Shown: piece by piece, positions 1 through 8,744 of the stretch | How positions within the stretch are numbered: the first letter of the stretch is position 1 | Layout: each line of letters starts with the position of its first letter | Assembly (NCBI RefSeq): GCF_039529295.1 | Contig: NZ_BAAAMN010000009.1 | Coordinates: 5,255-69,254, forward strand | Source: Yaniella flava | Lineage (GTDB): Bacteria; Actinomycetota; Actinomycetes; Actinomycetales; Micrococcaceae | DNA: 64,000 nt | Reading direction: 5' to 3' | The notes under the pieces: model-generated | Told to the model about the DNA's origin: nothing | The model's database searches: none | The model's input: the letters and a program-made list of their open reading frames with translations, nothing else | Translations under genes and position numbers: made by a program

Positions 1-1
1 G

Positions 2-1210
2 CAATACAACATCGATGAGGCCGCCCGCCGGCTGCTAGAAACCACCAGTTGGAATGCGCCGGGTCCGGATCATTTGCCCACCGGTCACGAACTCATCCAG
101 GACTACCTGACGCCCCTGGCAGCAGCACTGGGCGATATTGTGCGCACCGAGACGCGCGTGGTCGCGGTCTCCCGATCTGGCATCGATAAAACTCGCAGCG
201 CTCACCGAGAAGACACCCCGCTGCTAGTCCGGGTCAGCCACACGGATGGATCGGTTCGCGACCTGCTCGCCCGTAGCGTCATCGATGCTTCGGGCACGTG
301 GTCCCAGCCCAACCCGCTAGGCCAGTCCGGGCTGCCCGCCCGTGGTGAGATCGCAGCGAAGACCAATGGCCGCATTACTGACCCGCTGCCCGACGTGAAC
401 GGAACCGACCGGGATCGATTCGCCGGACGACACGTGTTGGTTATCGGTGCCGGGCACTCAGCGGCCAATACGCTACTAGATCTGGCTGAACTGGCCGAAC
501 ACGCCCCGGACACCCGGATCAGCTGGGCGATCCGCGGTGCTGACGTCTCGTCGGTCTATGGCGGCGAAGATAGCGATGAATTAGCCGCCCGCGGAGCCCT
601 GGGCACCCGCCTACGCCAACTGGTCGAGTCAGGGATCATTGAGGTCCACACGTCCTTCGTCATTACGGGATTCCACACCGCCGGCCAGAAATTGACCGTG
701 CAGGCGGCCACTTCGTCCAAGAAGCGGGATCTGACCGTTGACATACTGATCCCAGCCACCGGTTTCCGACCCGAACTGGGCATCCTCTCCGAACTCCGAT
801 TGGAAATGGATCCCGCGATGGAAGCACCCCGGCAGTTGGGGCCATTGATCGATCCCGAATTCCACTCATGTGGCTCCGTTCAACCGCACGGTGAGCGAAT
901 ACTGGCCCACCCCGAACCCGGTTTCTACATCGTAGGAATGAAAAGCTACGGTCGAGCCCCAACCTTCTTGATGGCCACCGGCCACGAACAAGTCCGCTCC
1001 ATCGCCGCAGCCCTGGCCGGCGACCAACAAGCAGCCGACCACGTCCAACTCGATCTTCCAGAAACCGGCGTGTGCACCACCGACCTGGGCGGCACCTGCG
1101 ATACCCCGCTCTCACCCCTGACCCAAATGGACGATGACGACCACGGATGCTGCACACCCGCCGCAGCGGAGCCGGTACTAATTCCTGCCCGCACCTCCAC
1201 CTGCTGCTAA
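2..1210 (+). CDS. FAD/NAD(P)-dependent flavoprotein oxidoreductase with Cys-rich tail (5' partial)
   Basis: The reading frame is open from the window edge, so the N-terminus with the first FAD-binding motif lies outside. Seen: a second dinucleotide-binding motif GAGHSAAN (about 444-467) and an ATGFRPEL motif (about 754-777), the layout of flavin monooxygenase-like and thioredoxin reductase-like oxidoreductases. The last 50 residues are unusual, with two single cysteines, then a CC pair after an acidic DDDDHG stretch and a terminal CC. Related proteins with such tails are known to me from actinobacterial arsenic-resistance clusters, so a role in arsenical or thiol chemistry is possible. No ars gene is visible in the window. 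The substrate is unknown; the flavoprotein assignment is secure. Confidence 0.8.
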   Translation, partial: QYNIDEAARRLLETTSWNAPGPDHLPTGHELIQDYLTPLAAALGDIVRTETRVVAVSRSGIDKTRSAHREDTPLLVRVSHTDGSVRDLLARSVIDASGTWSQPNPLGQSGLPARGEIAAKTNGRITDPLPDVNGTDRDRFAGRHVLVIGAGHSAANTLLDLAELAEHAPDTRISWAIRGADVSSVYGGEDSDELAARGALGTRLRQLVESGIIEVHTSFVITGFHTAGQKLTVQAATSSKKRDLTVDILIPATGFRPELGILSELRLEMDPAMEAPRQLGPLIDPEFHSCGSVQPHGERILAHPEPGFYIVGMKSYGRAPTFLMATGHEQVRSIAAALAGDQQAADHVQLDLPETGVCTTDLGGTCDTPLSPLTQMDDDDHGCCTPAAAEPVLIPARTSTCC

Positions 1211-1463
1211 ATCACCGGCCTGAATTCTTGACCAGTTCGCTCATAGACAGACCCAAGCGTTGGCTACGCAGCGCTTCTTCAGGTCGGGAGGCAGGGAGGC
1301 CAGCTGTCACTGAACTATGCCTTTCGAATCGTCAGGAATGTGACTGTTAGCCAGGAATGGCGGTCTTTAGTAGCTTCGTTTGGCGACTTTTCTTCATCCT
1401 GGCCCGCAAACGTTTTTCAGGAATTGGACTTCCCAGATAGCGGCGCACCCGGTCAGAGCCCAT

Positions 1464-2429
1464 CTAAGCTCTGCTCTGCGCATGACGTTTCACGAGATCT
1501 TCAGCCAGTTCGTGGAGACGTTGTCGCGCAGCTGCGGGCGCAAGCACTTCAATGTGGTCAGCAAACTGCAGCAGCTGGCGAACGGCTTCGATCTCCTTGT
1601 ACTGGATAGCCACCTGGCTCCATTCTTGGTCCACCGGTATCGACTCTTGCAGCCGGGTGCCAAGAATTCGATGAGCAAGATCGAGCCGGCTGGTCCGTAG
1701 GCGCGCGGTGATCGTAATCTCGCCAGGAGCTTCGACCGACTCTTTTAACGACGACCACACCGTACGCAGAGTATTGCCCGGACGCGTTACCACAGGATCT
1801 TTCGTTACTTCATAACTCAAAAGCCTACCGAGGGCATACATACACGGCTGTCCACCATGGTCAGCGATTAAATACCAGCGGGTCGACTTCGCAACGACCC
1901 CGTAAGGGTCGACAAGGTACTGGACAGGGTGATCGGCATTGCTATGCCGGTATGTAATCCGCAGTCTCTTTCCCTGTTGCAGATCCACTGCCAGGTCAGC
2001 GATATCCACCACATGATCTGGGCGGCTCATCCACGACGTATTTTCTATCAGGATGAGATCACGGAGGGGTACTGGGTTGGCGCGCGCGGATGACCGATGC
2101 TGGTGAGCGGCGATTTTTCTGAAGGCCTGTTGGGCAGCGGCAGACAGATTCAACTGTTCGAGCTGGGTGCTATCTAACCCTCCGATGGCGAGTGTTTCCA
2201 ATTCACCGGGATCGAGGTGGGAAACATTCAGACGTGCGCCCGTGAGAAGGACAATCCCTCCATTGCGTCCCCTTTCCGCATAGACCGGGACTCCCGCCGC
2301 TGATAGGGCCTCGACATCCCGAAGGACAGTTCGACGCGAGACTTCCAAGCGCTCGGCGAGATCGCGGGTGGTCATCTGTGGGCGTGCCTGTAGGAGCAGC
2401 AACATCGACAGGAGTCTGGCGGACTTCAT
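1464..2429 (-). CDS. WYL-domain HTH transcriptional regulator (YafY/DeoR-type)
   Basis: A 321-residue one-component regulator. Residues 1-60 form a DeoR-like winged helix (MTTRDLAERLEVSRRTVLRD), and the middle part carries the WYL effector module (about residues 150-230, ending in RWYLIADH). The family binds DNA through the N-terminus and senses a ligand, often a nucleotide or single-stranded DNA, through WYL; the ligand here is unknown. It is divergent from the VOC gene across about 100 bp. The palindrome at 2452-2466 in that gap suggests control of both genes. The ATG at 2429 is chosen because the helix-turn-helix begins directly after it. Confidence 0.9.
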   Translation of the reverse strand: MKSARLLSMLLLLQARPQMTTRDLAERLEVSRRTVLRDVEALSAAGVPVYAERGRNGGIVLLTGARLNVSHLDPGELETLAIGGLDSTQLEQLNLSAAAQQAFRKIAAHQHRSSARANPVPLRDLILIENTSWMSRPDHVVDIADLAVDLQQGKRLRITYRHSNADHPVQYLVDPYGVVAKSTRWYLIADHGGQPCMYALGRLLSYEVTKDPVVTRPGNTLRTVWSSLKESVEAPGEITITARLRTSRLDLAHRILGTRLQESIPVDQEWSQVAIQYKEIEAVRQLLQFADHIEVLAPAAARQRLHELAEDLVKRHAQSRA

Positions 2430-2451
2430 GTCACAAGTCTCGCATAAAAGG

Positions 2452-2466
2452 TGACAGGTTCTGTCA
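2452..2466. promoter_or_regulatory. Probable operator of the WYL regulator (TGACAG-N3-CTGTCA)
   Basis: Perfect 6-bp inverted repeat with a 3-base spacer, lying between the divergent WYL regulator and VOC starts. A further TGTCA half-site occurs just upstream at about 2429-2433. Position and symmetry fit a dimeric repressor or activator site; the assignment to the adjacent regulator is inference. Confidence 0.5.
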
Positions 2467-2532
2467 TGTTTTTCTGGTTAGGTCGATTGTGGCCATCAAG
2501 TCCGGCCACGAATCCATGAGTAAGGAGTCGTC

Positions 2533-2898
2533 ATGACTGCACCTAATCTATTTTTAATCTACGTCCAGGATGCGGAAGCTGCTACAGCTTTCTACAGCGA
2601 TCTGTTCGACATCGAGCCCGTTTTCACGAGTCCACGCTATGTCGCGTTTGAGGTTGCTCCGGGTGTGCTGTTTGCCTTGTGGACTGGTCGTAATGAGCAT
2701 GCTGTCTCCACTACTCCGCGGGTGAGTGAAGTTGGCTTGATGATTCCTGGGACGGCTGCTGCTATCGACAATCTTTATGAACGCTGGGTCAAGAAGAATG
2801 TCACAGTGATCGAAGCACCCTATGATGACGTCTTCGGTCGTACGTTCGTGGTCGCTGATCCTGACGGCAACCTGATTCGGGTCGCTCCAGTGGATTGA
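2533..2898 (+). CDS. VOC (glyoxalase/bleomycin-resistance fold) family protein
   Basis: 121 residues, the usual size of a single-domain vicinal-oxygen-chelate protein with paired beta-alpha-beta-beta-beta modules. Seen: an N-terminal LFLIYVQDAEAATAFYSDLF helix typical of the fold and a C-terminal VVADPDGNLIRV strand with the characteristic DPDGN turn. Members include glyoxalases, extradiol dioxygenases and antibiotic-binding proteins; the sequence does not discriminate. A GGAG-like ribosome binding site (aaggagtcgtc) precedes the ATG. It is divergent from the WYL regulator and probably its target. A hairpin terminator follows at 2971-3007. Confidence 0.85.
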   Translation: MTAPNLFLIYVQDAEAATAFYSDLFDIEPVFTSPRYVAFEVAPGVLFALWTGRNEHAVSTTPRVSEVGLMIPGTAAAIDNLYERWVKKNVTVIEAPYDDVFGRTFVVADPDGNLIRVAPVD

Positions 2899-2970
2899 TT
2901 TTCAGTGTTGCGTCATCGTCCGTATTTGATACAACTTTGGTGTCTCTTCCACACCTTCTTCGTTTAACCC

Positions 2971-3007
2971 ACAGGACCTCCACCCGGAGTTCGGGCGGAG
3001 GTCCTGT
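2971..3007. terminator. Bidirectional terminator hairpin between VOC gene and groEL
   Basis: Inverted repeat acaggacctcc / ggaggtcctgt, extended by a 4-bp inner helix across one mismatch, with a 5-base loop. It lies between the convergent ends of the VOC gene (+) and groEL (-). The T-run is weak on both sides. Confidence 0.65.
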
Positions 3008-3032
3008 TGGGAGGTTTTAGAAGCGAGAAGGT

Positions 3033-4625
3033 TTAGCTTTCGTCTTCTTCAACTTTTTCGGCAACCAGGGTTTCGGTGGTCAATACCATACCGGCGATCG
3101 ATGAAGCGTTAGCCAGCGCGGAACGGGTGACCTTTACCGGGTCGATGATGCCTGCGTCAACGAGGTTGCCGTATTCACCAGTTGCGGCATTGTAGCCTTC
3201 ATTCGGTTTCAGTTCGGCAACACGAGAGACGACGACAGAGCCATCTTCGCCAGCGTTCAGGGCGATCCAGCGAGTTGGCTGGACAATGGCGCGACGCACG
3301 ACGTCGACGCCGGCTACCTGATCGGATGGCAGATCCTTCAGTTCCGCGGCGTCTTCAAGGGCAGCAGCAGCGTTGATCAGCGCGGTACCGCCACCGGCAA
3401 CGATGCCCTCTTCGAGTGCTGCACGGGTAGAAGCGACGGCATCTTCAATGCGGCCCTTGCGCTCTTTGAGCTCAACCTCAGTTGCGGCACCAACCTTGAT
3501 AACGGACACGCCACCGGCCAGTTTGGCCAGGCGTTCCTGCAGTTTTTCACGATCCCAATCCGAGTCGGTTGATTCGATTTCGGATTTGATCTGCGAGACG
3601 CGATCAGCAACATCCTGGGCTTCACCGGCACCATCAACGATAGTTGTGACTTCCTTGGTGACCGTCACACGACGTGCCGAACCGAGAACTTCGGTGCCAA
3701 CCTGATCCAGTTTCATACCGAGGTCTTCAGAAACAACCTGCGCACCGGTCAACGTCGCAATATCTTGCAACATAGCCTTGCGGCGGTCACCGAAGCCCGG
3801 GGCTTTGACAGCAACAGCATTGAGCGTGCCACGCAGTTTGTTCACGACCAGGGTGGACAGGGCTTCACCCTCAACATCTTCAGCGATGATGAACAGTGGT
3901 TTCTTTTCCTGCAAGACGGTTTCCAGCAGCGGCAAGAAGTCCTGCACATTGGAGATCTTGGACTGGGTCAGCAGAATGTATGGATCGTCCAATACGGCTT
4001 CTTGACGCTCGGCGTCAGTCACCATGTATGGCGACAGGTAGCCCTTGTCGAATTCCATACCTTCGGTGATTTCCAGTTCGGTATCGGTGGTCGAGGATTC
4101 TTCCACCGTGATGACGCCATTGACGCCCACTGTGTCGAATGCCTTGGCCAGCAGTTCACCGATCTCATCTTCGCCCGAGGAAATGGCAGCAACGTGGGAT
4201 ACGTTGTCACCAGATACCTCAACGGCGTTTTCCAACAGGCGCTGCTGCAGTACTTCTACCGCAGCCTCAACGCCCTTGCGAACTTCGCCCGGGGCTGCAC
4301 CGGCTGCAACCAAACGCATACCTTCGTTGACCAGGGCCTGGGCAAGAATGGTTGCGGTGGTTGTACCGTCACCGGCGATATCCTGAGTTTTGGTGGCAAC
4401 TTCTTTTGCCAGCTGTGCGCCCATGTTTTCGTATGGGTCTTCCAGCTCGACGTCGCGAGCAATGGTCACGCCGTCGTTGGTAATGGTGGGGGCGCCCCAT
4501 GCTTTATCGAGAACGACGTTACGGCCTTTCGGGCCAAGGGTTACCTTGACGGTATCGGCCAACTTGTCGACACCGGCTTGTAGCGCGCGACGGGCTTCGT
4601 CGTTGAAAATTAGCTGTTTAGCCAA
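3033..4625 (-). CDS. groEL: 60 kDa chaperonin GroEL
   Basis: 530 residues, full family length. It forms the double-ring cytosolic folding chamber that works with GroES. Seen: the N-terminal MAKQLIFNDEARRALQAG and the ATP-site motif GDGTTTAT near residue 87. The equatorial-domain signature AVEEGIVAGGG is present as ALEEGIVAGGG near residue 400. The C-terminus is short and acidic (EKVEEDES), without the GGM repeats of Escherichia coli or the His-rich tail of mycobacterial GroEL1. It follows groES by 48 bp in the same operon, controlled by the CIRCE pair upstream of groES. Confidence 0.98.
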   Translation of the reverse strand: MAKQLIFNDEARRALQAGVDKLADTVKVTLGPKGRNVVLDKAWGAPTITNDGVTIARDVELEDPYENMGAQLAKEVATKTQDIAGDGTTTATILAQALVNEGMRLVAAGAAPGEVRKGVEAAVEVLQQRLLENAVEVSGDNVSHVAAISSGEDEIGELLAKAFDTVGVNGVITVEESSTTDTELEITEGMEFDKGYLSPYMVTDAERQEAVLDDPYILLTQSKISNVQDFLPLLETVLQEKKPLFIIAEDVEGEALSTLVVNKLRGTLNAVAVKAPGFGDRRKAMLQDIATLTGAQVVSEDLGMKLDQVGTEVLGSARRVTVTKEVTTIVDGAGEAQDVADRVSQIKSEIESTDSDWDREKLQERLAKLAGGVSVIKVGAATEVELKERKGRIEDAVASTRAALEEGIVAGGGTALINAAAALEDAAELKDLPSDQVAGVDVVRRAIVQPTRWIALNAGEDGSVVVSRVAELKPNEGYNAATGEYGNLVDAGIIDPVKVTRSALANASSIAGMVLTTETLVAEKVEEDES

Positions 4626-4673
4626 CTGTGCTCCTTAGTGATCGTTTCGAAAAATGTTTCTGAAAACTCAGAC

Positions 4674-4970
4674 TTATTTTTCGATGACGGCAAGCACGTC
4701 ACGAGCGGACAGCACGAGGTATTCCTCACCGGCGTATTTGACTTCGGTGCCGCCGTATTTGGAGAACAGCACGACGTCGCCTTCGGAAACGTCAACGGTG
4801 ACGCGTTCGCCGTTGTCTGCCACGCGGCCCGGGCCGACAGCTACGACTTTTCCTTCTTGTGGTTTTTCCTGAGCGGTATCAGGGATGACCAGACCGGAAG
4901 CAGTGGTCTGCTCGGCGGCCAGTGGTTCTACTACGATGCGGTCCTCAAGAGGCTTGATGGAGACAGCCAT
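4674..4970 (-). CDS. groES: 10 kDa co-chaperonin GroES
   Basis: 98 residues. It forms the heptameric lid of the GroEL cage. Seen: the N-terminal SIKPLEDRIVVEPL strand and the GDVVLFSKYGGTEVKYAGEEY segment in the canonical place. It is the first gene of groES-groEL; the start ATG at 4970 has a GGAG-type site just upstream. Two CIRCE inverted repeats at 5065-5137 indicate HrcA repression and heat induction. Confidence 0.98.
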   Translation of the reverse strand: MAVSIKPLEDRIVVEPLAAEQTTASGLVIPDTAQEKPQEGKVVAVGPGRVADNGERVTVDVSEGDVVLFSKYGGTEVKYAGEEYLVLSARDVLAVIEK

Positions 4971-5064
4971 GAATCTCTCCTACTACAGTAAAAGGTATAT
5001 ATTCTTCATTTGCCGGGTAAGCCACCCGTCGTCGCGGGTGCCGGATGGCTGGAACCTAAAGGCT

Positions 5065-5091
5065 TTAGCACTCACGCGGTGCGTGTGCTAA
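5065..5091. promoter_or_regulatory. CIRCE element 1 (HrcA operator)
   Basis: TTAGCACTC-N9-GTGTGCTAA, one mismatch from the CIRCE consensus TTAGCACTC-N9-GAGTGCTAA. It lies 95 bp upstream of groES. Known role: binding site of the heat-shock repressor HrcA. Confidence 0.93.
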
Positions 5092-5110
5092 TCCCAACTG
5101 TATTACCCCG

Positions 5111-5137
5111 TTAGCACTTGGTCAAATAGAGTGCTAA
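5111..5137. promoter_or_regulatory. CIRCE element 2 (HrcA operator)
   Basis: TTAGCACTT-N9-GAGTGCTAA, one mismatch from consensus, 19 bp beyond the first copy. Tandem CIRCE copies upstream of groES are common in actinobacteria. This copy lies only about 35 bp from the -10 box proposed for the divergent MarR gene. Confidence 0.93.
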
Positions 5138-5172
5138 ATTCTCGAGCCTTAATTATTTACATAAACAATTTA

Positions 5173-5185
5173 TATACTTTAGTTA
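5173..5185 (+). promoter_or_regulatory. Possible leaderless promoter (-10 TATACT) of the MarR gene
   Basis: TATACT at 5173-5178 is followed 7 bases later by the ATG at 5185. No Shine-Dalgarno sequence precedes that ATG, so transcription may start at the start codon, a common actinobacterial arrangement. No convincing -35 box was found. Confidence 0.35.
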
Positions 5186-5707
5186 TGACTCCCGAGACTC
5201 CAACACCCCCCACACGACGTCTCAGATACCGCGAGCGCAAACAATCCCCACGCGTTCGATGAACGACCATTAGCCAATCAAATCGTTGCTTCCTCCTCCA
5301 GATTTGCCCGCGCTGTGACCCAAGTGTCGGGCATTCCCATTTCTCCGCTGTCGATGCGTGTACTGGGCTATATCGACCGCAATGGACCACAACGCATTTC
5401 CTTGATGGCATCAGTTGAGTCCATCTCTCAGCCCGCTATGACATCGGCCGTCAACCGCTTGGCAGACGATGAACTCGTGATACGCAGGCCAGATCCGCTG
5501 GATGCACGCGCTCAACTGGTAGATCTCACCGACCGCGGACACGACATGCTTGCCGAGTACCGTGGCCACATGGCTGAGGTACTCCAGCCCCGACTGGATG
5601 CTTTAGCTGCGGATGACTATGCAACCGTGGAGCGCGCGGTCGCAATTTTCGAAACCCTAACCAATGATCTGACAGGATTGCCTAACGTTCGAAAGAAGTT
5701 GATCTGA
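5185..5707 (+). pseudogene. MarR family transcriptional regulator, frameshifted in a C6 tract
   Basis: The part from 5315 encodes a clear MarR winged helix (RISLMASVESISQPAMTSAV recognition region, then the wing and C-terminal dimer helices). The first helix, however, lies upstream in the same frame, which has no good start. From ATG 5185 the other frame reads MTPETPTPP and stops at about 5260. Removing one C from the six-C run at 5206-5211 joins the two into one protein of about 173 residues with a normal MarR N-terminus (FDERPLANQIVASSSRFARA). This is either a real frameshift, a slippage-prone switch or a sequencing error. A GTG at 5315 could only give a version lacking helix 1. It ends 1 base before the MFS gene it probably regulated. 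Confidence 0.75.
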
Positions 5708-5708
5708 T

Positions 5709-6959
5709 ATGTCCAGTGCTGCCACCGGACAATTCTTCAAACAGCCCGCCAGCGTGTGGGCTATTACCTTTGCCACCGCCGCTTCGTTCGTCGGCATCGG
5801 GCTGGTTTCTCCCATCCTGCCGACGATCGCCACCGAATTAGATGCCTCAGCATTTGAATCCATGCTGTTGTTTAGCTCGTATCTCTTCGTCATAGCGTGC
5901 ATGATGTTCTTCGCCGGGGTCATTTCGACGCGCATCGGTATTAAAGCCACACTGGTCACCGGGCTCGTGATCATCGTGCTCTTCGCGAGCCTGGCCGGGC
6001 TTTAGGACACGATTGGCCTGCGTGCAGGCTGGGGTTTTGGCAACGCACTGTTTGTGACCATGGCATTGGCCGTCATTGTCGGAGCCGCGCACGGCCGTTC
6101 GACACATGCCATCGTCCTGTATGAGGCTGCACTGGGCTTGGGTATGGCACTGGGCCCACTGGTGGGTGGCACACTCGGGACAATCTCGTGGCGGACACCT
6201 TTTCTCGGCACAGCGATCATGATGGCGATAGCCGCCACCACGGTGGCACTGTTCGTCAAACCCTTACCAAAACCGAAACCCGTGCCGCTCACAGCGGGCT
6301 TCGCTGCCCTGCGTCACCGTCCACTGTTGTTATGGTCGTCGGCTTCACTGTTATATAACTTCACGATCATCTGTATGTTGGCATATGCACCGCACGCACT
6401 GACCGGTGCGGCCGCCGCATCCGGTGCGGACTACACTTCGCTGACCTTAGGGCTCGTCTTTTTCGGTTGGGGTACAGCGCTTGCCGTCTGCTCGCTGGCA
6501 CTGCCGGGGCCGATGATCAGATACTTCGGTCTAGTGCCGGCCATCCTTATTGCACTGGCACTGATGGCCGCCATGATGACGGTGTTGGCGCTGAACACTC
6601 ACAGTATGGTCATGGTCATGACCGGCATCATCATCTTGGGTGGTTTGCAGGGCATGTCCAACACGATGTTTACCGAAGCAGCGCTCAATGCGACCGATGT
6701 ACCGCGCAATATAGCCTCATCCGCATTTTCGGGCTTTCGATTCTTCGGTGGCGCAATGTTCCCGCTCGTCTCAGCACCGCTGATTACCCTGTGGGGCGCG
6801 CCCGGACCGTTTTGGGGCAGCCTCATCGTCCTGACCGCAGCACTGGTCATCGTGGCCACTGGCTTCCGAGTATTGCCAAACTCACCGCTACAGCGCGGGC
6901 GCATCTTTACCCGGGTGGCCTCCAGCGCGCCGGCCCATACGCACTCCCCTGGTGCATGA
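5709..6959 (+). pseudogene. MFS transporter interrupted by an in-frame TAG
   Basis: The reading frame is continuous from ATG 5709 to 6959 except for a TAG at 6003-6005. The first 98 residues (three membrane helices) and the remaining 318 residues belong to one major facilitator protein of about 416 residues. On both sides of the stop the text fits the family (LAGL-stop-DTIGLRAGWGFGN). Family role: proton-driven drug or metabolite efflux at the inner membrane. It would be co-transcribed with the MarR gene 1 base upstream. Because both genes carry a lesion, the module looks inactive in this strain; read-through or a base error cannot be excluded. Confidence 0.85.
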
Positions 6960-8271
6960 ACCGGGTACGCTGGGACTTGTGTCTGATACAACTGCTTCTG
7001 AACTTGCCGGCGTGCTCACACCCGAGGGCTTCAAACTACTCAATACATTGTGGCGGGACGGTGAATACCAGTCTGTTAAGACGCTGAAACTCGCCGAATC
7101 CTTGCGGGCCGACGGCTATGAGGCATCCGTGGTGAATGCCGTGTTGACCCAATTGAAGCTCAGGACCCAGGCCGAGGCGAAGTTCGGCCCATTTGTGGAT
7201 CAAATGATTTTTACTGACGCCGGTCTGCAACAGGCCACCTCCCTGCAAGTGGCCGCCCACCATGCTCGGCGTTTTGCTCGCGCAGGCGTCGACGAGGTGG
7301 TCGATCTCGGTTCGGGGCTTGGTGCTGATGCGCTCGCCATCGCTGGGATCGACATTCCCGTCATTGCCGTCGAAATTGATGAGACCACCGCGGCTGCCAC
7401 CACCATCAACTTGATGCCGTTCCCACACGCGCGAGTCCAGGTCGCTGACGCCACACAGTGGGTTGAAGATAACCCGGCCGACGCCGAGATCGTGCGGGGC
7501 TTTTGGCTCGATCCGGCGCGTCGCAAGACACTCTCCCACGGCACCGTGCGTATCTTTGAGCCTGAAGCATTCTCACCACCGCTATCCTTCGTAGAAGATC
7601 TCGCTGACGCCGGTCATGCGCTCGGGGTCAAGCTCGGTCCAGCGCTAGCACACGACGTCATTCCAGAGACCGCCGAGGCACAGTGGATCTCGCTACACGG
7701 CAGTGTGGTCGAGGCCGTCCTGTGGTTCAACATGACCCAGCGATCCGATGTTCGTCGCGCGGCCCTGGTGATCAACGCAGGTGGTGCCGCCGAGCTAACA
7801 GCCTCCACGGATTTTGGTGGCTCACCGGAAGTGCCTGTCACCGGGATTGAGGGTGCGACCGGCTACCTCTATGAGCCCGACGGAGCGGTCATTCGTGCTG
7901 GGCTCATCACTGATCTGATGGTCGAACACTTCATGGATGGCGATGCCACCGACGCTGCGGCAGGTCGTCAACTGGATGAGCATATCGCCTATTTCTGCTC
8001 GGATACATACGTCGAAACCCCATTTGCGACGGGATACCGCATCGTTGAGGTGCTGCCCTATAAGATCAAAACGTTACGCAGCTATATCAAGAACCACCAT
8101 GTCACGCGCTTGGATATCAAAAAACGCGGCGTCGACGTGTCACCAGAAGAATTGCGCCGTACACTCATGCAGGGGCACAAGACAAACAAACCAAACGCCG
8201 GGGCACACCTTACCCTGGTGCTGACCAGGATCGGCGATGCTCGCTACGCCATCGTTGTAGAGCCCATCTAA
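6952..8271 (+). CDS. Class I SAM-dependent methyltransferase with THUMP-like domain
   Basis: 439 residues. Seen: a Rossmann SAM-binding motif VVDLGSGLGADALAIAG (about residues 111-127), the acidic ribose-binding strand IAVEID, and LDPARR near residue 188 in the place of the catalytic NPP-type loop. The C-terminal part (YKIKTLRSYIKNHHVTRLDI) matches the THUMP-like domain of this actinobacterial family, suggesting RNA as substrate. Substrate and modified base are unknown. The GTG at 6952 overlaps the MFS frame by 8 bp; a second GTG at 6979 is an equally possible start. Confidence 0.85.
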   Translation: MHEPGTLGLVSDTTASELAGVLTPEGFKLLNTLWRDGEYQSVKTLKLAESLRADGYEASVVNAVLTQLKLRTQAEAKFGPFVDQMIFTDAGLQQATSLQVAAHHARRFARAGVDEVVDLGSGLGADALAIAGIDIPVIAVEIDETTAAATTINLMPFPHARVQVADATQWVEDNPADAEIVRGFWLDPARRKTLSHGTVRIFEPEAFSPPLSFVEDLADAGHALGVKLGPALAHDVIPETAEAQWISLHGSVVEAVLWFNMTQRSDVRRAALVINAGGAAELTASTDFGGSPEVPVTGIEGATGYLYEPDGAVIRAGLITDLMVEHFMDGDATDAAAGRQLDEHIAYFCSDTYVETPFATGYRIVEVLPYKIKTLRSYIKNHHVTRLDIKKRGVDVSPEELRRTLMQGHKTNKPNAGAHLTLVLTRIGDARYAIVVEPI

Positions 8272-8311
8272 TCTTAGAACCAGAGCCGTCGAGAGATATA
8301 CAGGTCATCTT

Positions 8312-8731
8312 ATGACACCGGATTGGGTGCGCTACGCACACAGGTACAAACGCAAAGAGCGTCGAAACGCCATCATCATGGGCATCATAGGTGCGCTATT
8401 CGCCGCGGTCGGTGTGTTCCTGTTGTTCACAGGTGCTGTATGGATAGCACTGACGGGCATGATGTTTGGTCTCGCCAACATACTCGGCGGAGTGCTCGTG
8501 TGGAGCCAGGCAGATGGTTCCCACGGTTCCACAATGGTTGCGATCCTCACGTGTCTGTTGTTTACCGTCTTCAGTGTGCTCATGATCATTACGTCAGTCG
8601 TTGCACCGGCAAGTTTCGGGCATCGAGGGCCAGTCGGTATGGCGATCGCCGGCGGCCTCGGTCTGGCATTTTTTGGACCGGGGTTGATCGTGCTCATCAT
8701 CAAATACACCCGACGGCGGCGCACCCGGTAA
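8312..8731 (+). CDS. Unknown small integral membrane protein
   Basis: 139 residues with a basic cytosolic N-terminus (RYAHRYKRKERR), four predicted hydrophobic helices (about 20-40, 45-65, 75-97, 108-130) and an arginine-rich C-terminus (YTRRRRTR). No family recognised. It lies 40 bp after the methyltransferase and 13 bp before another membrane protein, so the pair is probably co-transcribed. Confidence 0.65.
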   Translation: MTPDWVRYAHRYKRKERRNAIIMGIIGALFAAVGVFLLFTGAVWIALTGMMFGLANILGGVLVWSQADGSHGSTMVAILTCLLFTVFSVLMIITSVVAPASFGHRGPVGMAIAGGLGLAFFGPGLIVLIIKYTRRRRTR

Positions 8732-8744
8732 GAAAGGTATTCGC

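Noticed and set aside
3765..4583. Long plus-strand open frame of 272 residues inside groEL
   Set aside because: It is the reverse complement of groEL in a GC-rich codon-biased gene, with no family match and a Phe/Gly/Gln-heavy composition typical of antisense frames.
5157..5411. Minus-strand open frame of 84 residues between groES and the MarR gene
   Set aside because: It is antisense to the MarR gene and its promoter and has no family features.
6467..7087. Plus-strand open frame of 206 residues overlapping the MFS and methyltransferase genes
   Set aside because: Out of frame with both clear genes; composition rich in His, Arg and Gly like a shifted frame.
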